A stretch of 64,000 nucleotides of DNA from Bacteroidales bacterium (GCA_015061115.1 SUXE01000013.1:1-64000), one strand, 5' to 3'. Positions 15,013-24,844 are shown, counted from the first letter of the stretch. Made by a program: numbers and translations. The notes: generated from the letters alone by a model not told the origin.

Positions 15013-17121
15013 TTATTTAATGCCGTTTCTCTTCAACAAAGCATCGATAGTTGGCTCCTGACCACGGAATCGCTTATACAGTGTCATTGGATGCTCACTT
15101 CCTCCCTTCTCCAACACCTCACGACGGAATCTCTCTGCTGTCTGCTGGTTGAAGATTCCCTCTTCCTTGAACACTGCAAACGCATCTGCGTCAAGCACTT
15201 CTGCCCATTTGTAGCCATAGTAACCTGCAGAATAACCACCTGAGAAAATATGCGTGAAATTAGCGCTCATTAATGATGACGGTACTGAGTTCAACAACTG
15301 TGTTTTTGCCCATGCGGTCTCCTCAAACTGCTTCACATCTCCTGTGTATGGAGTTTCAAGTGTGTGCCATGCCATGTCTAGATATCCGAACGACAACTGT
15401 CGCAATGTGAAGTAACCTGTGTTGAAATTGGCAGCACGACGAATCTTCTCAATCAACTCAGCAGGAATCTTCTCACCTGTCTTATAATGTTTCGCGAACG
15501 AATCAAGATACTCTTTTTCCAAAGCCCAGTTTTCCATCAACTGTGATGGCAACTCCACAAAATCCCTGTAGACGTTTGTGCCAGACAATGAGGCGAAACG
15601 AGAGTTTGCCACCATTCCGTGAATTGAATGTCCAAACTCATGAAGGAATGTTGTAAGCTCATCAAATGTCAATAAAGATGGCTCATTTTCAGTAGGACGA
15701 GTAAAATTCATCACAATTGATATATGAGGACGGGAATTTGTACCGTCTTTCTCAATCCATTGAGGCTTGAACTCTGTCATCCACGCTCCTCCACTCTTTC
15801 CTTCACGTGGATGAAAATCAGTGTATAACACAGCAAGATACTTGCCATCCTTGTCGATCACATCATAAGCCTCAACTTCTGGATGATAAACCTCTATCTT
15901 GTCGTTCTTCACAAACTGCAATCCATACAATCGCGTCGCCAAACCAAACACTCCTTTCTTCACATTCTCAAGTTCAAGATATGGTTTGATCTGCTCATCG
16001 TTGATGGCATACTCCTTCTCACGCAATTTTTCCGAATAATAGCTCCAATCCCAAGGCTGGAAATCCGACTGTGCCACTGGAATAGAATAAGAAGCGGCAA
16101 AATTCTTCACAGCCTCAACCTCCTTCAACGCCGTCGGCTTATACGCAGCAAGAAGCTCATCCAACAGATTATAGACGTTTTCCTTCTTCTCTGCCATACG
16201 ATGACGCAATATCTTGTCGGCATGACATTTATAACCCAGCAGATTCGCTATTTTAAGGCGTGTCTCAGTGATCTTTCTAAGAACTTCGATATTGTTGTTG
16301 TCTCCTGATGTGGAGCGGGAATTATAGGCCAAATAAATGGTTTTTCTTAATTCACGGTTGTCTGCATATTTCATGAATGGCACATACGACGGTGCTTTCA
16401 ATGTAAAGACGTAGCCGTCGAATTTTTCATTCTTCGCCTCTTCTTTCGCAGCATCTAGAATTGCCTGAGGCAAGCCACTCAATTGTGACGCATCAGCAAC
16501 CTTCAGTTTATACTCATTTGTGGATTTCAACACATTCTGCTGAAACTGTAATGTAAGTGCAGAAAGCTGTTTGCTAAGTTCAGAAAACTCCTTCTGCTTG
16601 TCTGCAGGAAGAGTGGCTCCCATGTTTTCAAATGACTCGTATGTATCCTCAAGCAGTTTTTTCTCCTCTATGGAAAGATTAAGAGACTCTTTCTTATCAT
16701 ATACAGTTTTAACACGCGCGAAAAGGATAGTATCCTGATAGATGACGTTGTTATGTTCAGTCTCCTCAGGAGAGATTTCACCTGCAATATTGTCCATTTC
16801 ATCATTGGTTTCTGCACTCAACAAGTTATAGAAACAATATTGGATATTCGACAACATTTCGCCAGAGTTCTCCAAAGCCACAATCGTATTGTCAAATGTA
16901 GGAGGTTCCGGATTATTCTTTATCTTATCGATCTCCTTGTTATGCTCCTTCATAGCAAGACGCATAGCCTGAAGATATTCAGATGTAGGATATTGGGAAA
17001 ATTTCAATGTCTGGTGAGGAGTGTCAAACACTGTCCACTTCTTGATCAATTCATTCTCATTCACTTGTGCCGTCATAACAAACCAATTAAATAACAATAT
17101 AATACTAAGTAAATTTTTCAT
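15013..17121 (-). CDS. dcp: M3-family zinc metallopeptidase (peptidyl-dipeptidase Dcp type)
   Basis: This 702-residue protein starts with a signal peptide (KNLLSIILLFNWFVMTAQV), so it is probably periplasmic. The zinc motif HEFGH lies at about residue 494, with GMVANSRFASLSGTNVYRDFVELPSQ downstream carrying the third ligand region, and the C-terminal part FSGGYSAGYYGYKWAEVLDADAF is typical of the family. M3 enzymes of this type release dipeptides or short fragments from oligopeptides. The last 65 or so codons are duplicated at 292-489. It reads toward the island, away from the biotin carrier gene. Confidence 0.9.
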   Translation of the reverse strand: MKNLLSIILLFNWFVMTAQVNENELIKKWTVFDTPHQTLKFSQYPTSEYLQAMRLAMKEHNKEIDKIKNNPEPPTFDNTIVALENSGEMLSNIQYCFYNLLSAETNDEMDNIAGEISPEETEHNNVIYQDTILFARVKTVYDKKESLNLSIEEKKLLEDTYESFENMGATLPADKQKEFSELSKQLSALTLQFQQNVLKSTNEYKLKVADASQLSGLPQAILDAAKEEAKNEKFDGYVFTLKAPSYVPFMKYADNRELRKTIYLAYNSRSTSGDNNNIEVLRKITETRLKIANLLGYKCHADKILRHRMAEKKENVYNLLDELLAAYKPTALKEVEAVKNFAASYSIPVAQSDFQPWDWSYYSEKLREKEYAINDEQIKPYLELENVKKGVFGLATRLYGLQFVKNDKIEVYHPEVEAYDVIDKDGKYLAVLYTDFHPREGKSGGAWMTEFKPQWIEKDGTNSRPHISIVMNFTRPTENEPSLLTFDELTTFLHEFGHSIHGMVANSRFASLSGTNVYRDFVELPSQLMENWALEKEYLDSFAKHYKTGEKIPAELIEKIRRAANFNTGYFTLRQLSFGYLDMAWHTLETPYTGDVKQFEETAWAKTQLLNSVPSSLMSANFTHIFSGGYSAGYYGYKWAEVLDADAFAVFKEEGIFNQQTAERFRREVLEKGGSEHPMTLYKRFRGQEPTIDALLKRNGIK

Positions 17122-17165
17122 AGAGCTTGTCTGATGAAATGTCTGATTTTATATATTATTGCAAT

Positions 17166-17187
17166 GGGCAGACACGAGGTCTGCACC
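17166..17187. repeat. REP-like hairpin between biotin carrier and peptidase genes
   Basis: GCAGAC (17168-17173) and GTCTGC (17179-17184) form a stem inside GGGCAGACACGAGGTCTGC. Short GGGCAGAC-type palindromes of this kind recur between genes in many Bacteroidetes, in my experience. It may act as a terminator for the biotin carrier gene. Confidence 0.5.
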
Positions 17188-17200
17188 TACAATGTAATCG

Positions 17201-17566
17201 TTAATTTTTTTCAATGATGACAAGAGACGTGGAACGGACCGCATTGTCACCAACAGAATAATTCACTGACTTCACAATCCCACTTACAGGAGAAAAGATT
17301 CTGTTGTACATCTTCATCGCCTCAATGGTAGCCACCACGTCGCCCTTCTTTATCTTTTTGCCGACGGGGATGAGATCGACAATCTTTCCTGCAATGGGAG
17401 GGAAGATTTCTGATCTGCGCATGGGCGATCTTTTTTTATTTTTCTTGCGAGCGATTTCGACCGGACTGTCACATGTGATTGTCTCCACGTCCAATGTGAT
17501 TTCCACATTGTCGCGAACAAATGTCTTGTAATTAATTCCGTCGATCTCTATTTCAATCTGTTTCAT
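17201..17566 (-). CDS. Biotin carboxyl carrier protein (biotinyl domain)
   Basis: This protein of about 121 residues has a C-terminal biotinyl domain with the modified lysine in VATIEAMKMYNRI, preceded by the PPIAGKIVDLIPVGKKIKKG hammerhead-like half. The basic linker KKNKKRSPMRRS is unusually charged. The ATG at 17566 is preferred over a TTG three codons upstream. It follows the carboxyltransferase gene by 15 bp and surely works with it, carrying CO2 on biotin. Membrane pump or biotin carboxylase subunits are not in the window. Confidence 0.88.
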   Translation of the reverse strand: MKQIEIEIDGINYKTFVRDNVEITLDVETITCDSPVEIARKKNKKRSPMRRSEIFPPIAGKIVDLIPVGKKIKKGDVVATIEAMKMYNRIFSPVSGIVKSVNYSVGDNAVRSTSLVIIEKN

Positions 17567-17581
17567 ACACTTCAAGTGAAT

Positions 17582-19123
17582 TTATGCTGGTATTAATCCG
17601 TGCTTTTTACGTGGACGATCCACCTTTTTGCCCCTCAATGACGCAAAAGCATCAATCACACGTCCACGTACATCCTTCGGATTCACAACATCGTCGATAT
17701 AACCTTTAGCTCCCGCCTCATATGGATTAGCATATTCACGACGGTACTCCTCAGCCTTCTCTTTTTTGAACGACTCTACGTCACCGCCATTCTCAACAAT
17801 AGATTTAATCTCTTTGTGATATAGCACAGAGACCGCACTTTCTGGTCCCATCACAGCAATCTCAGCGGTAGGAAGACAGAAAACATAATCGGCTCCGATA
17901 TGTCGGCTTCCCAACGACACGTAACCGCCTCCGTATGCTTTTCTAAGCACCACTGTAACCATAGGAATTGTAGCCTCAGCATAAGCATAGAAAAGTTTTG
18001 CACCATGACGCACAGCTCCGGAATGTTCACCTTCCACACCAGGAAGACATCCAGGCACATCCATCAACGTCAACAATGGAATATTAAAAGAGTCGCAGAA
18101 ACGGATGAATCTTGATGCCTTGTCGGCAGCATCAGCATCCAATGCTCCAGCAAGATAATTTGGCTGGTTTGCCACAATGCCCACCGTCGCTCCGTCCATC
18201 CTCACAAATCCACATACAATATTAGGAGCAAACAACTCATGCACCTCAAAGAATGAATCTTCGTCGGCCAAACATTTCACTATTCCACGCACATCATACG
18301 GTTCTTTACCATCAGACGGAAGAATCGACTCAATGGACATATTTTTTGGCGATTCCACCGACTTTTTCGACTCTGGCATCACATCCGCACTTTGTGGGAG
18401 ATAGTCAAGTAGTCGTCTTACCTGAGTAAGACATTCTTTCTCGTTTTCAGCGAAGAAATGGGCTGTACCGGCCTTTTCAGCATGGACTTTCGCACCTCCT
18501 AAATCTTCTTGTGATATAGTCTCCCCCATCACCGTCTCAACAACAGTTGGACCAGTAAGGAACATCTTTGAAATGCCATCTACCATGAAAACGAAATCAG
18601 TCAAAGCAGGAGAATAGGCAGCTCCACCTGCACACGGCCCCATAACAACTGATATCTGAGGCACAAGACCAGACAACAAAGTGTTACGATAGAATATCTC
18701 TCCATATCCACATAATGAATCCACACCATCCTGAATACGAGCACCACCAGAATCATTGATGCCGATTATAGGGCAACGCATTTTTGCCGCCAAATCCTGT
18801 ATTTTAGTGATTTTTCTCGCATGACGTAATCCAAGGCTTCCTCCGAGCACCGTGAAATCCTGTGCAAACACACATACGTTTTTGCCGCCTATTTTAGCGA
18901 CTCCACAGATCACTCCGTCTCCCGGTGCATCATCACCGTCTTTGTGAACAAACATATCAGTTTCGCGAAATGAACCCTCGTCAACCAATAACGCGATTCT
19001 CTCACGAGCCGTCAGCAATCCCTTGGCATGACGTTTTTCGACCGCAGCCTCACCGCCACACAATAGTGCCTTCTCTCGTCTGTTTTCAAGCTCTGTTATC
19101 TTCTCTTTCATACGCAAATACAT
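17582..19123 (-). CDS. mmdA: Acyl-CoA carboxylase / methylmalonyl-CoA decarboxylase carboxyltransferase subunit
   Basis: This 513-residue protein of the biotin-dependent carboxyltransferase family has the two crotonase-like halves. The N-terminal half shows HAKGLLTARERIALLVDEGSF, GGSLGLRHARKI, GINDSGGARIQDGVDSL and GPCAGGAAYSPA. The C-terminal half shows GIVANQPNYLAGALD, LMDVPGCLPG, and YGGGYVSLGSRH. It acts in the succinate-propionate pathway in either direction; MmdA and PccB types cannot be separated here. An internal ATG at 19111 is an alternative start. It forms a tight unit with the biotin carrier gene (17201) and follows lptG by 20 bp. Confidence 0.88.
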   Translation of the reverse strand: MYLRMKEKITELENRREKALLCGGEAAVEKRHAKGLLTARERIALLVDEGSFRETDMFVHKDGDDAPGDGVICGVAKIGGKNVCVFAQDFTVLGGSLGLRHARKITKIQDLAAKMRCPIIGINDSGGARIQDGVDSLCGYGEIFYRNTLLSGLVPQISVVMGPCAGGAAYSPALTDFVFMVDGISKMFLTGPTVVETVMGETISQEDLGGAKVHAEKAGTAHFFAENEKECLTQVRRLLDYLPQSADVMPESKKSVESPKNMSIESILPSDGKEPYDVRGIVKCLADEDSFFEVHELFAPNIVCGFVRMDGATVGIVANQPNYLAGALDADAADKASRFIRFCDSFNIPLLTLMDVPGCLPGVEGEHSGAVRHGAKLFYAYAEATIPMVTVVLRKAYGGGYVSLGSRHIGADYVFCLPTAEIAVMGPESAVSVLYHKEIKSIVENGGDVESFKKEKAEEYRREYANPYEAGAKGYIDDVVNPKDVRGRVIDAFASLRGKKVDRPRKKHGLIPA

Positions 19124-19143
19124 CTACATTTATAGATTGTGCA

Positions 19144-20247
19144 TCACTTAGGAGCCCGCCTATACAAGAAAATTGCAATAAGCAAGAACAAGAAATTCGG
19201 AATCCACACAGCTATTCGTGGGCTCAATCCTCCACTTATCGCAAATGTGGCTGAAATAGTATCAAACAAAATATATGAAAAACTCAATCCCAAACCAATA
19301 CCAAGGTTCATACCCATACCTCCTTTCACCTTCTTGCTTGCCAAAGCAAATCCTATAGTGGTAAGGATAAAAGCGGCGAACGGCTGTGAATGTCGTTTCT
19401 CATATTCAATCTCAAACTCCTGGATACTTCCCACTCCACGACTACGCTGCTTCTCTATATAGCGTTCAAGCTGAGCATTGGTCATCTGTTGCTGCATCTC
19501 TCGATAGACGAAGAAATCCTCGGTATCCACATTCAATGTGGTATCTTTTCGTTCTCCAGAAGTCATAGTCTCCTGCATACCTACGAAATCACGAGTCACC
19601 CATTTACGAAGTTCAAAATGGCCAAGAGTATCGTAGTCGGCAAACTGAGCAGTAGTGCGGGAAACAAGCGTCTTGCCATCAAACTTCTCCAACGTCATCC
19701 TATAGGCACGCTTCAAACTCTTTTCATACGTTCCGATATAAAGGATCACACCTTTTTCCACCTCAAGCTGCACATTAGTGGCATTTGTCTCTCGTTTATA
19801 CGCATTCTTATATTTCGCCAAAAAATCAAGTCGCACCTCATTAGCCGGAGGAATGACGAAACTTGACAAGATATAGGTCATTACCGCAATCACAGCCGCA
19901 GAGATCCAGTATGGCACCATCACTCTATGGAAACTGATTCCAGACGCAAACGTAGCGATAATCTCCGAATTATTAGCAAGTTGGGAAGTTATAAAAATAA
20001 CGGCGATAAAAGTGATCAATGGAGAAAGCAAATTTGAGAAATACCATGCAAAATTAAGGTAGTAATCAAAAATTATCTCTTTCATAGTAGCGTCGGCAAG
20101 AGTGTCTATCTTCTCAGAAATATCAAACACAATAGCCACACTGACAAGTAGGACAATCATCAAAAAATATGCACCAAGAACTTTCTTGATGATATAGAGG
20201 TCAAGCTTTTTTAGCCATGGTGACGAGACAAAAGGTAAATTACTCAT
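19144..20247 (-). CDS. LptF/LptG-family permease (YjgP/YjgQ)
   Basis: This 367-residue protein starts with DLYIIKKVLGAYFLMIVLLV, the standard beginning of the LptF/LptG family. It has about three helices near each end and a large periplasmic domain between them. The motif FAIS...YILFDTISATFAISGGLSPRIAVWIPN ends the protein. In the LPS transport complex such permeases pair with an ATPase to extract LPS from the inner membrane. It lies 12 bp after tgt. Whether it is F or G cannot be told. Confidence 0.88.
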   Translation of the reverse strand: MSNLPFVSSPWLKKLDLYIIKKVLGAYFLMIVLLVSVAIVFDISEKIDTLADATMKEIIFDYYLNFAWYFSNLLSPLITFIAVIFITSQLANNSEIIATFASGISFHRVMVPYWISAAVIAVMTYILSSFVIPPANEVRLDFLAKYKNAYKRETNATNVQLEVEKGVILYIGTYEKSLKRAYRMTLEKFDGKTLVSRTTAQFADYDTLGHFELRKWVTRDFVGMQETMTSGERKDTTLNVDTEDFFVYREMQQQMTNAQLERYIEKQRSRGVGSIQEFEIEYEKRHSQPFAAFILTTIGFALASKKVKGGMGMNLGIGLGLSFSYILFDTISATFAISGGLSPRIAVWIPNFLFLLIAIFLYRRAPK

Positions 20248-20259
20248 AATCTTCTCTTT

Positions 20260-21390
20260 TTACAGTCTGACACTCAATTTCTTCACCATTTCCGCTTTCC
20301 ACGTAGAGAAATCACCAGCTATAATATGTTGGCGTGCCATTTTCACAAGACGTAGATAAAAAGCAAGATTGTGGATAGACGCGATTTGCATAGCCAAAAG
20401 TTCATCACTCACAAACAGGTGACGAAGATATGCCTTCGTGTAGACCTGATCAACGAAGCAATCGCTTTCTGGATCAAGTGGGGTAAAGTCATCCTTCCAC
20501 TTTTGGTTTTTCATATTCATAGTGCCGTTAGCAGTAAACAGCCATCCATTACGGCCATTTCTTGTAGGCATCACACAGTCGAACATATCCACTCCACGCT
20601 CTATCGCTTCAAGCAGATTGGTAGGAGTTCCCACACCCATCAAGTAGCGAGGCTTGTCTGTTGGCAGAATCTTGTTGACCACCTCAATCATCTCATACAT
20701 GACCTCAGCTGGCTCACCTACAGCAAGACCACCTATCGCATAACCTTCACGGTTTTTAGATGCCACCGTTTCAGCCGCTTTTTCACGCAAGTCTTTATAG
20801 GTACAACCCTGCACAATCGGAAAGAATGTCTGGCTATAGCCATATAGAGGCTCCGTCTCATCAAAATGTTTAAGTCCACGGTCAAGCCAACGCAATGTCA
20901 TGTCAAGACTCTTCTTTGCATAGTTGTAGTCGGCAGTGCCCGGCGTACACTCGTCGAGAGCCATAATAATATCCGCACCTATCACACGCTGCGTGTCGAC
21001 CACATTTTCTGGAGTGAAAATATGTTTAGAGCCATCTATATGTGAACGGAAAATACAACCTTCCTCCGTCAACTTTCTTTGTCCAGAAAGAGAAAACACT
21101 TGAAATCCGCCACTGTCTGTAAGGATCGGACGATCCCATCCATTAAACTTATGCAAACCACCTGCTTTACGAAGCACATCAAGCCCGGGACGGAGGTAAA
21201 GATGATAAGTGTTGCCCAAAATAATCTGTGCCTTGATATCATCACGCAGTTCACGAGTATGCACACCTTTTACAGAGCCAAGCGTACCTACCGGCATAAA
21301 GATTGGAGTCTCGATAGTGCCGTGGTCAGTAGTAATCACACCAGCACGTGCTTTGCTATTCGGATCAGTATATTGAAGATCAAACTTCAT
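20260..21390 (-). CDS. tgt: Queuine/preQ1 tRNA-guanine transglycosylase
   Basis: This 376-residue enzyme exchanges guanine 34 of certain tRNAs for preQ1, a step of queuosine synthesis. TDSGGFQVFS holds the catalytic aspartate (D92), GGLAVGEP and the second catalytic aspartate region MFDCVMPTRNGRNG are present. In the C-terminal metal site the usual C-x-C-x2-C is read as S-D-C-F-V-D, with the later histidine in SIHNLAFYL kept, so two of three cysteines are missing. It is the first gene of the leftward run tgt-lptG-mmdA-biotin carrier. Confidence 0.95.
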   Translation of the reverse strand: MKFDLQYTDPNSKARAGVITTDHGTIETPIFMPVGTLGSVKGVHTRELRDDIKAQIILGNTYHLYLRPGLDVLRKAGGLHKFNGWDRPILTDSGGFQVFSLSGQRKLTEEGCIFRSHIDGSKHIFTPENVVDTQRVIGADIIMALDECTPGTADYNYAKKSLDMTLRWLDRGLKHFDETEPLYGYSQTFFPIVQGCTYKDLREKAAETVASKNREGYAIGGLAVGEPAEVMYEMIEVVNKILPTDKPRYLMGVGTPTNLLEAIERGVDMFDCVMPTRNGRNGWLFTANGTMNMKNQKWKDDFTPLDPESDCFVDQVYTKAYLRHLFVSDELLAMQIASIHNLAFYLRLVKMARQHIIAGDFSTWKAEMVKKLSVRL

Positions 21391-21665
21391 GTTTTCTAAA
21401 TTTCATTCTATATTTGTGCAAAGTAACGATTTTTTTGCGAGTTGTGCAACTGAATGGAGGAGCAACCAAATACACAATTATCAAACTCCTATTTTATAAA
21501 GAATAGTTATATTTATAATATCGTTTGAAACCTCATCATTCATTACATTCCTTTAATCCTTCTAAAATTACGATGAAGACATACGAACATTCATAATAAA
21601 ATCTGCATTCTTTTCTTATCCTACCGAATTATCATGCGATTACAAAATATCAAGTTTCATGTTAT

Positions 21666-23219
21666 TTATCTGGGATTAGATTTACAACATCTTCCTCTTC
21701 TATAGATGATATAACCAGATATCAAGATAAGAGAAAGGAGAAGTCCGCTGACAAATACAAATAAAACAGAAAATACAGAACCTAAAAAGGGTTCATAACA
21801 TCTGCCGACATGAAGTTCTAAAGCGAAATTCCAGAGCGACATGGGTTGATTTTTGAGTATGTCAGGCATTGAAGGCATTTTCGCACTTGGTGATGCAGAA
21901 TATTCAAATATCACAGGTTCACCAGATGCTGAAGACAAATCCAATGTTATTCCCGTCACAGGATGTGTTGATACAGGTTTGCCATGGTTCTTCACGACAG
22001 GAGCTCCAGTAAAATAATCTGTAATAAGATTTGTCTTTATGTTCCAACTGAATAGTCCGCTGAATGACCCTATCAACCACTCATTCTTTTCTTTTGGATT
22101 CATACAAAACACATTTATTCCCATCGGGCTTACCGGTGGAGCTTGAGCTATTTTAACCGCAACTGATTTCCGTAAGTCGTCTGATAGAGAAAAGAAGCCA
22201 TCGCTCGTAGAAAGTAACCATGAATGCATATCAGCATTCCAACGAATTCCACGTAACTTATCATGAAACACATTGTCATCAGACAATGTTGACCCAGGCA
22301 ATGGAGAAACTTTCATAAGTGTAAGAGGAACCATCAACGGTGGGCGGAGACACATTCCAGTCAGCACAAGTAGGACAGTGATAATAATACATCCTGCTCC
22401 CAAACGATTATGCCATCTCAAATTCCACTTCATCCAACATGCTTGTCGCTTCACATCAAACCCTCTATTTCCCCTTTTGATAGTGTAGGTCAGTATAAAG
22501 AACACCAAACCTGTGATGCAGAGGATAATGAGTACGACACCCATTGCGTCAACAATAAGTTTACCACAAATGCCAAACAACTCACCACTGTGTAACATCC
22601 ATACCGTTTTGAAAAGCGTCACCTTACTTTCATAACCAACCGTTTTATTTATAGGGTGCTCGACAAATGAGTATTCAGGGGCGACAGCTTCATAGATTGT
22701 TGAACGAGAAAGGACCACAACAGTATCTCCACGAAGTGTTATATCACTTATTCGTTCATCATTGTTTGGGAGCAAAAGGGTTTCCCATTTAGATGAATTC
22801 TTGTTGTATCTGTAAGCATCATATAGTCCGGCACACCATAATATACCATCAGAAGTCCGTACCACATTTGATATTTTATGATTGTCTATCCCTGGTGTAA
22901 TCCCATTGTTGAAGTCCTTCCAACACTCAAAATTAGGATCAGTTTTCCACACTCCCATCTGACCATATGCGATCAACCCATCGTCGACTTTCAATGTCCC
23001 CTTTACACTTCCCTGATTCCAATTCTCAATATGATATTCAGTCGGCATCCACCATCTTGACAACCCATAAGAAGAAAACAACTGTCGGTGATTTAGAATG
23101 ATACCGCTTACACAAAAAATTAATATAAATGGGACAAAAAACATACCGACCCATTTATGCCACGCTCGCCAACTGATGACGCTTTTCTTTTTTCTCGAGA
23201 TTATTTTATCTTCTTGCAT
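21666..23219 (-). CDS. PepSY-associated transmembrane protein, putative haem/iron reductase
   Basis: This 517-residue membrane protein has four main transmembrane segments, each near a conserved histidine: RAWHKWVGMF (N-terminus), MLHSGELFG, RWHNRLGAG and LELHVGRCYEP. This is the pattern of PepSY-TM proteins, some of which reduce ferric compounds at the inner membrane. Large periplasmic parts lie between helices 1-2 and 3-4 and show repeating W/G patterns like beta-propeller blades. It follows hmuV by 31 bp, so it is likely the last gene of the haem operon. Reduction of haem iron is inference from family and position. Confidence 0.75.
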   Translation of the reverse strand: MQEDKIISRKKKSVISWRAWHKWVGMFFVPFILIFCVSGIILNHRQLFSSYGLSRWWMPTEYHIENWNQGSVKGTLKVDDGLIAYGQMGVWKTDPNFECWKDFNNGITPGIDNHKISNVVRTSDGILWCAGLYDAYRYNKNSSKWETLLLPNNDERISDITLRGDTVVVLSRSTIYEAVAPEYSFVEHPINKTVGYESKVTLFKTVWMLHSGELFGICGKLIVDAMGVVLIILCITGLVFFILTYTIKRGNRGFDVKRQACWMKWNLRWHNRLGAGCIIITVLLVLTGMCLRPPLMVPLTLMKVSPLPGSTLSDDNVFHDKLRGIRWNADMHSWLLSTSDGFFSLSDDLRKSVAVKIAQAPPVSPMGINVFCMNPKEKNEWLIGSFSGLFSWNIKTNLITDYFTGAPVVKNHGKPVSTHPVTGITLDLSSASGEPVIFEYSASPSAKMPSMPDILKNQPMSLWNFALELHVGRCYEPFLGSVFSVLFVFVSGLLLSLILISGYIIYRRGRCCKSNPR

Positions 23220-23250
23220 TTTAGGAAATACCTTTTTCTACATTTTGTTT

Positions 23251-23577
23251 TCATTCAGGAACATAAATAATCTCACCATTCTCCAGTTGATAGGCGACAC
23301 CCACTTTCCTTCCCTTATTTTGATTTTTTGAAGACTGATCTTCAGAAGGAGTGTATTTGTTGATTTTCTTTCCCTCTTTGGTAATAATCTCCATATTCTC
23401 CTTTCCTGGGTTTTTCACAATGCTAAAATCCTCCTGCGAAAACATCTCCGTCATATTAAAACGTGTGACAAGAGCCACCATTAAGGCGACAGCGAATACC
23501 ATTGCCACATCAAAGAGGTTTGACACCGTCGACATTGGGTCGTCCTCTTCACTGTTTTTTAAAAGCGAATGTCTCAT
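23251..23577 (-). CDS. hmuV: HmuV: DUF2149 membrane protein
   Basis: This 108-residue protein has an acidic N-terminus (NSEEDDPMSTVSNLFD), one transmembrane helix and a charged C-terminal domain ending NGEIIYVPE. This matches DUF2149, the small protein that follows the MotA/TolQ/ExbB homologue in hmu operons of Bacteroidetes and resembles ExbD in topology. Its start overlaps the end of hmuU by 4 bp, so the two are translationally coupled. It probably completes the proton-channel motor with HmuU. Confidence 0.85.
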   Translation of the reverse strand: MRHSLLKNSEEDDPMSTVSNLFDVAMVFAVALMVALVTRFNMTEMFSQEDFSIVKNPGKENMEIITKEGKKINKYTPSEDQSSKNQNKGRKVGVAYQLENGEIIYVPE

Positions 23578-24161
23578 TTCCCTATAATTTCAGACAAATA
23601 TTCCAAATTAGTCATATCCTGAAGATACCAACGCTGTTTGACTTGTTGGGTAACATAGCCTATGGCAGCTGCCACAAGACCTGTGACTGTGGTTGCGAAT
23701 GCCACCTGCATATTGCGTGCCATCGATTCTATATCACCGGAAGCAAGTCCGGCAAGAGCAGGACCCATAGGAATAAGCGTTCCCATAAGACCCATCATTG
23801 GTCCAAGTTTTGTCAGGATCTTACTTATTCCAAGATCCTTGTCCGCCTCAATTTCAAACTCAGACAACAAACGTTTCACTTCAGCTTTATTGTCACGTGA
23901 TTCGATCATTTTCTTTATATAGCGAATGACGAGTATATTATCCTTCTTTGGCAAATTTTCCAAAACGCTATCAAGTGTATCAGGAGTAATGCCAGTAAGA
24001 GCCTTTCGCACTTGTGCCGAAGACTTACGGATAGCAAGATATTGTCCGAAAAAACTTCCTATAAGCAAAAGAGCACGGATAAAAAGGACAATAAGAATAA
24101 CTATTACCGGAACGAGCAGTCCGGTACTGATCCAATAAAGTATGTCTGATATTAATTCCAT
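23574..24161 (-). CDS. hmuU: HmuU: MotA/TolQ/ExbB proton-channel family protein
   Basis: This 195-residue protein has a helix at the N-terminus and two near the C-terminus. The segment LTKLGPMMGLMGTLIPMGPALAGLASGD followed by ATTVTGLVAAAIGY is the channel signature of the family. Such proteins convert proton flow into force, here probably for a TonB-like or HmuS-linked task at the envelope. Starts overlap with hmuT by 10 bp and with hmuV by 4 bp, showing tight coupling. Confidence 0.88.
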   Translation of the reverse strand: MELISDILYWISTGLLVPVIVILIVLFIRALLLIGSFFGQYLAIRKSSAQVRKALTGITPDTLDSVLENLPKKDNILVIRYIKKMIESRDNKAEVKRLLSEFEIEADKDLGISKILTKLGPMMGLMGTLIPMGPALAGLASGDIESMARNMQVAFATTVTGLVAAAIGYVTQQVKQRWYLQDMTNLEYLSEIIGK

Positions 24162-24838
24162 TTTGATTTACTGATTTGATATTTAAAATAACCTACCCCA
24201 GCGCAAACAAAAGCAAGGGTTATAAAAGCCAACAATGCATTCCACTCTATAGATTCCGCACCTTTGAAATTAGTGGTTCCATTGACCGTTGTCACTATTC
24301 CAAGAATCAGCACAAGCGACGATGAGAGGAACAACACTTCAAGACGCAAGCCTTTCTGTGGCAAAAGCAATCGTAAAAAATAAGAGCCAACTATTATCGC
24401 AAGAAAAACAATTAATGCAAGCCCCCACGAAATGATTGCGAAGTCAACACCTGAAATAAGGTACATCACCTGTATCTGTAGATAAAACAGAACAGGGAAA
24501 ATAAGTAAACCAGGGAAGAATCTGAGTATACGATAAATCCAAATGGTGCGACGAGAGACAACCTCACCATAGAGTAATTTGCCAGAAAGCATACAGTAGG
24601 CCATCTGCCACAACACTTCAACAGTAAGGATCACCGAGGTATCGAGCATAAGAGCTTGATTGCCAAGCCACTCCCCTATCTCATTTCTACTTTGTTGTAT
24701 AGCATAAGGCCATGAAAAGCCAATGAAGAGTGAGCAGAAAATAGCGATTGCTACTATCTGCCACACTTTTAGAAATGTGAGTTTCAGCCATGTCATGAAG
24801 ACAACAACAAGCATCAACACCAATATTACCGTTTCCAT
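24152..24838 (-). CDS. hmuT: HmuT: polytopic membrane protein of the haem operon
   Basis: This 228-residue protein is almost entirely hydrophobic, with six or seven predicted helices and no catalytic motif I know. Its identity as HmuT rests on its place between the CobN-like gene and the ExbB-like gene, as in hmuYRSTUV operons. It begins 6 bp after hmuS. The role is unknown; it could be a membrane partner of HmuS. Confidence 0.75.
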   Translation of the reverse strand: METVILVLMLVVVFMTWLKLTFLKVWQIVAIAIFCSLFIGFSWPYAIQQSRNEIGEWLGNQALMLDTSVILTVEVLWQMAYCMLSGKLLYGEVVSRRTIWIYRILRFFPGLLIFPVLFYLQIQVMYLISGVDFAIISWGLALIVFLAIIVGSYFLRLLLPQKGLRLEVLFLSSSLVLILGIVTTVNGTTNFKGAESIEWNALLAFITLAFVCAGVGYFKYQISKSKWN

Positions 24839-24844
24839 CGGCTG

